From Planctomycetota bacterium (GTDB lineage: Bacteria; Planctomycetota; Phycisphaerae; UBA1845; CAIVHJ01): a DNA stretch of 7,965 bases. Below are positions 4,820 to 7,965 of this stretch, in pieces (position 1 is the first letter of the stretch; each line of letters begins with the position of its first letter). The translations under genes and the position numbers were made by a program. The notes beneath the pieces were generated by a model. It did not search any database, had not been told where the DNA came from, and saw nothing but the letters and a program-made list of their open reading frames with translations. The stretch covers positions 1-7,965 of the forward strand of contig JACZTW010000185.1 of assembly GCA_022573485.1 (NCBI GenBank). The letters are read 5' to 3'.

Positions 4820-6946
4820 ATGATGCCAAAACGAGGACAATCGAACCGCCGCACCGAGATCGGCGCGACGACTTACCGAGCCGGGGGCTTCAGCCCCCGC
4901 GGATTTTCCGCCGGTGAGAACGCCGCCCAATGGGAATGTCCGCGCGGGCTGAAGCAAACAGCTCGTTTGCAGTCGCCCGCGTTTACGTTGATAGAGATGC
5001 TGGTCGCGGTGGGACTGCTGTTGGTGATGATGGGGCTGGCGAGTCAGGTCTTCAAGATCGCGCTGGAAGGCACGGGGCGCTTGACGCAGCTCAGCGAGAT
5101 TGATCGCTCGATTCGCATGTTCGAGGATCAACTCGGCCGAGAGCTGGCCACCGTCGATCCGACGCGGAGCATCCTGGCCATTCAGGGCAACCCCTCGCCG
5201 GCGTATTGGACTGAAGAGCAAAAGCAGCGGGACATCGACGACGGCAACGTGCTGAACGGCATCGGCAACCAGCAGTACATCATCGATCCCCAGCGCGAGA
5301 ATCCCACGTTGGGCTACGACGTGCTGGACGCCAAAAGCACGACGGGGAATCCGGCACCGGACGGCAGTTACGATTGGACCACGGATGACGACTTCTACCC
5401 TTTGCTGCCTCGGGCGGACATCCTGATGTTCATCGCCAACCTGCCGGACGAGCGTAGCAAAGTTGACGACAGCATCAAGAGCGACGGCCCGGTGATGATC
5501 GTCTACAACCACGCCGAACTGGGCGAGCTGGATTCCTCAACGACGAATGTGTTCATCAGCAGCGCACCGATGCAACAGCCCGGTGGTTCGGGTAATCTTG
5601 GCGGGTTCATATGGGACAATGACTCAACGAATGACTGGCTCGGCGGCGCTCCACGGCGCGTTCCGCAACTGCAACCGGGTTCCCCTGGTCCGGTGATGGA
5701 TCCCGATCTTGATGCTCAGGATGTGGCCCGGTTCTGGCATCTTGCCCGGCGAGCGATCCTGTTGAAGAACACTTTCGACTCGAAAGAGAATCCCCCGACT
5801 GGTCAGGGTTTTGATCGTTATGCGCACGTTCTGTCGCCCTCGAATCCCGCTGATAACCAAGATGTCAGGTTCCTGCCGAGCGGTGCCGTTGGCAGTATCG
5901 ATTCGGCGACGGAGAAGCATTATCTAAACTGGATTCTCGGCGGTGAGATGGATGTGGTTTCTCCGATCTCCCCGCTGGGCACTCTGGTTTCCGGCCAGTT
6001 TTTTGCCATGCACGGCAGCAATGATCAAGACTTCGTCTACGAGTACGAGATTGTGAATCGGTACTTTGGCGGGCAGCCTACGCTCGATGATCTGGTAGAC
6101 GAAGTCGATAATGGCACTGGGCTGCCGCCTGGAGACGGATTAGGTGATCAACCTCATGTCCGTAATGCTCGCGGCCTGTATCGCGGGGCGGTTCCCGCGT
6201 GGTGGTTGGCTCGGAGCCATCTTGATCTTCAGCCTCCGCCGGTGCTGCGGCATCGGCTGGCGCACTACTTTCTGCCCAACTGTGCGTCGTTCAAGGTGGA
6301 GTGGACGCCGAACGATATTCGGCTGGAGCAGGCGGGCCTGCCCGAGGTGGTGTGGATCGATCCGTTCAAAGAGCCGGGCAATCCCAACCGTGCCGGTTAC
6401 ACCCCGCCTGCCAGCACCAACGCGCCGATCGACTCGATCACGCTGAATTCGGTGATAAAGCCGACCCATTTGGACGAGTTCGAGATCATGGCCCAGAAGA
6501 TGGCACCTGAATCCGGTGTGTTGCTGGCGAACAGTGCCACATTGGGTGGGCCGGGGTCGGGAAGTGCGTTCGATCCGAGCGGCAGCTTGTTGTATCAAGT
6601 GCAAAACGAACTCACGTGGGGACTCGACGGTCTCGGCGGCCGATTCGGGTTGAGCGTTCCCGGGGCAGTCCGAGCCGCACAGGCCAACGTGTTCGATGCC
6701 GATCCGACGACCGTGGGCGTTGAGCCGAGCTACAACACGCATTCGTGGTATGCCAAGGATCTGGAGTTGTTGCCAGACGGCACGGGTGGTTTTCTGCCCA
6801 AGACTTCGACTGGGGCCGATCCCATGTGGCCTAAGGCGCTGCGGATTACGATCGATTTGTTCGACGACGCCGGCAAGCTGGACCGGCCGGTGCGTCATAC
6901 GTTTATTGTGCCGATCGGCTCAAAGGGTGATCGGAAGAGCAGCTAG
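4820..6946 (+). CDS. Very large GspJ-like prepilin-type pseudopilin
   Basis: This 708-residue protein has a 54-residue leader ending Ala54, then FTLIEMLVAVGLLLVMMGL with Phe55 at +1 and Glu59 at +5. The stalk that follows (LTQLSEIDRSIRMFEDQLGREL, about 90-111) is typical of GspJ. The C-terminus (about 669-700: MWPKALRITIDLFDDAGK, then RHTFIVPI) matches the closing GspJ pattern of L-P-x-A-hydrophobic strand, an acidic turn and a final strand. GspJ is normally about 200 residues, so roughly 450-500 residues of Gly/Pro/Asp-rich sequence are inserted between stalk and closing strand. I recognise no domain in that insert. ATG-ATG at 4820/4823 has no clear ribosome site. A TTG at 4967 would give a five-residue leader and is an alternative start. 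Residues 20-49 are a REP-like element. In T2SS, GspJ sits in the I-J-K tip complex, and the next gene here is GspK-like. Confidence 0.87.
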   Translation: MMPKRGQSNRRTEIGATTYRAGGFSPRGFSAGENAAQWECPRGLKQTARLQSPAFTLIEMLVAVGLLLVMMGLASQVFKIALEGTGRLTQLSEIDRSIRMFEDQLGRELATVDPTRSILAIQGNPSPAYWTEEQKQRDIDDGNVLNGIGNQQYIIDPQRENPTLGYDVLDAKSTTGNPAPDGSYDWTTDDDFYPLLPRADILMFIANLPDERSKVDDSIKSDGPVMIVYNHAELGELDSSTTNVFISSAPMQQPGGSGNLGGFIWDNDSTNDWLGGAPRRVPQLQPGSPGPVMDPDLDAQDVARFWHLARRAILLKNTFDSKENPPTGQGFDRYAHVLSPSNPADNQDVRFLPSGAVGSIDSATEKHYLNWILGGEMDVVSPISPLGTLVSGQFFAMHGSNDQDFVYEYEIVNRYFGGQPTLDDLVDEVDNGTGLPPGDGLGDQPHVRNARGLYRGAVPAWWLARSHLDLQPPPVLRHRLAHYFLPNCASFKVEWTPNDIRLEQAGLPEVVWIDPFKEPGNPNRAGYTPPASTNAPIDSITLNSVIKPTHLDEFEIMAQKMAPESGVLLANSATLGGPGSGSAFDPSGSLLYQVQNELTWGLDGLGGRFGLSVPGAVRAAQANVFDADPTTVGVEPSYNTHSWYAKDLELLPDGTGGFLPKTSTGADPMWPKALRITIDLFDDAGKLDRPVRHTFIVPIGSKGDRKSS
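4878..4964. repeat. REP/BIME-like inverted repeat inside the leader of the GspJ-like gene
   Basis: The 26-base arms at 4878-4903 and 4939-4964 are inverted copies with 21 of 26 positions matching. The left arm contains CGGGGGCT-TC-AGCCCCCG (4882-4899); the right arm's inner palindrome is decayed (GGGCT-GA-AGC). It is the same length (87 bases) as the core of the element in the GspI-like gene, and about 61 of 87 positions agree in an ungapped hand alignment. It is translated as residues 20-49 of the leader, in the same phase as the other copy. Confidence 0.82.
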
Positions 6947-6947
6947 T

Positions 6948-6982
6948 CGTAAGCAGTAAGTGATGAGCGGTGACTCGATGAG
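6948..6982 (+). repeat. Degenerate 7-bp-period tract over the start of the GspK-like gene
   Basis: Successive seven-base units are CGTAAGC, AGTAAGT, GATGAGC, GGTGACT, CGATGAG. The first three fit NRTRAGY and the rest are weaker. It begins two bases after the previous stop and includes both candidate ATG codons (6963 and 6978). It is less regular than the heptamer tracts at genes 2 and 3 and could partly be chance. Confidence 0.45.
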
Positions 6983-7965
6983 GAACACTGTGTACAAGAG
7001 GACGGTTGACAACATTACGAGCCTGGCCGGCGGCGTCCGTCGGCGGGGCAATGTTATGCTCTTTGTGATTTTCATCCTGGGGACGCTGTTCGCCGCCAGC
7101 ATGGCCTTCTTGGCGCTCATGCGCACCGAAGCGGGCGTGATGACGTCCCGTAGAAACCAGGCCAAGCTGGACGTGATTTTCGGCGGACTAAGTGATGACT
7201 TGCTGTTGGGGGTTGCTGACTCACTGATGGGTCGCGGTGTAATCCTTACGAACGGCGATCCCTGCGACGGGATTGGTGAAACTCTCGCGGGTCGGATTCC
7301 GTATGTGGAAGATGCTCGAGATTGCGAGGGTGATCAGATCACTGGCGGGTTCGACCAATTGGCCGACAATCCCGACATGTTGGCACACTATGCCATGATT
7401 CCGGGTGTCCATCCTTTGCTCTCCTCAATCGAGCCGTACAGTTCGGGTCTTACAGGAACACCCTCTCTCGATTTGGAGTACTTCGCCGCCACTGATCTGT
7501 TCCGCGCCTGGGACGGGCATGCGGACGTTCATACGGGCACAGGCGGCCCAGGCGACATTCAGCCGACTGTGCCGGCTGGCCACCCCCTGCGGATTCGCAA
7601 GTTGGATGAAGGCGCCCCAGGCAACGCAGGACCGTTCAACTACCCTTACGATCGAACGGATGATTCCCGCGCCACATTCCACGGCTCGCTGGCAGATGCC
7701 GATGGCGACGGCGTTGTGGACTCGCATCGCTACCGTATTGCACTTGTGGGGGAGGGCGAGGCGGATTGGTTTGAGGCCAATCCACCTGGCGGGGACGCGG
7801 GTCCGGACGGTTACAAGCCGCTCTTAACTGACGACGACGGCAGCAATGGTGGCCAGCTCTGCAATGGGGACATCGATAGTAATTTCGGGGTGTTCAAGGG
7901 AGCGCCGAGCTACACCGGCGGGCTGCCGACTCCGCTGCCCTGTGATGATTCCGACCGCAACGGAA
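6963..7965 (+). CDS. GspK-like minor pseudopilin (partial, runs off the window)
   Basis: An open frame of 334 codons continues past the window end. It starts at ATG 6963, 16 bases after the previous stop (ATG 6978 is the alternative); neither start has a clear ribosome site. The N-terminus is basic and ends VRRRG (Gly29), then NVMLFVIFILGTLFAASMAFLALMR, a membrane helix over about 31-53. If cleaved after Gly29, the +5 residue is Phe, not Glu. Lack of Glu5 is the known hallmark of GspK, the tip pseudopilin, and PilX-like proteins are similar. DADGDGVVD (245-253) fits the DxDxDGxxD calcium loop, and a second acidic stretch, TDDDGSNGG, follows near residue 294. Its place directly after the GspJ-like gene supports the GspK call. 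The peptide beyond residue 60 is divergent, and I recognise no SAM-like domain in the visible part. Confidence 0.78.
   Translation, partial: MSGDSMRNTVYKRTVDNITSLAGGVRRRGNVMLFVIFILGTLFAASMAFLALMRTEAGVMTSRRNQAKLDVIFGGLSDDLLLGVADSLMGRGVILTNGDPCDGIGETLAGRIPYVEDARDCEGDQITGGFDQLADNPDMLAHYAMIPGVHPLLSSIEPYSSGLTGTPSLDLEYFAATDLFRAWDGHADVHTGTGGPGDIQPTVPAGHPLRIRKLDEGAPGNAGPFNYPYDRTDDSRATFHGSLADADGDGVVDSHRYRIALVGEGEADWFEANPPGGDAGPDGYKPLLTDDDGSNGGQLCNGDIDSNFGVFKGAPSYTGGLPTPLPCDDSDRNG

Overview
The window looks like part of a chromosome of a Planctomycetes-type bacterium. This is inferred from moderately high GC, unusually large prepilin-like proteins rich in Asp/Gly/Asn loops, several start sites without a clear Shine-Dalgarno, and two kinds of short dispersed-type repeat. 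No taxonomic marker gene is present, so the assignment is tentative.

Layout: every gene is on the plus strand, closely spaced, and has a class III (prepilin/pseudopilin) N-terminus. In order: (1) 69-1157, GspG-like; (2) 1187-2119, a second GspG-like paralogue; (3) 2148-3080, GspH/FimT-like; (4) 3087-4567, GspI/PilV-like, broken by a frameshift near 4010-4060 so that it reads as 3087-4100 plus 4064-4567; a 252-base gap without a gene; (5) 4820-6946, a very large GspJ-like protein; (6) 6963 to the window end, GspK-like, incomplete. The order G, G, H, I, J, K matches the classical type II secretion pseudopilin cluster, although each protein is roughly two to four times the usual size. The likely product is the periplasmic pseudopilus, or a type IV pilus-like fibre. 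In T2SS a GspG shaft carries an H-I-J-K tip, all matured by one prepilin peptidase. No peptidase, ATPase, platform or secretin gene is in the window.

The most unusual feature is the DNA that encodes the cleaved leader peptides. Genes 2 and 3 start inside tandem 7-bp repeats (CGGATTG-type and CGAATCA-type), and a degenerate 7-bp-period tract lies over the start of gene 6. The leaders of genes 4 and 5 each contain an 87-bp REP/BIME-like inverted-repeat element, in the same reading phase, ending exactly 17 bases before the +1 Phe codon of the mature pilin. Only gene 1 has an ordinary short leader with a good ribosome binding site. Repetitive DNA has therefore been captured as, or tolerated in, the part of the protein that is removed during maturation. 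Because 7 is not a multiple of 3, the heptamer tracts could also act as frame-switching contingency loci.
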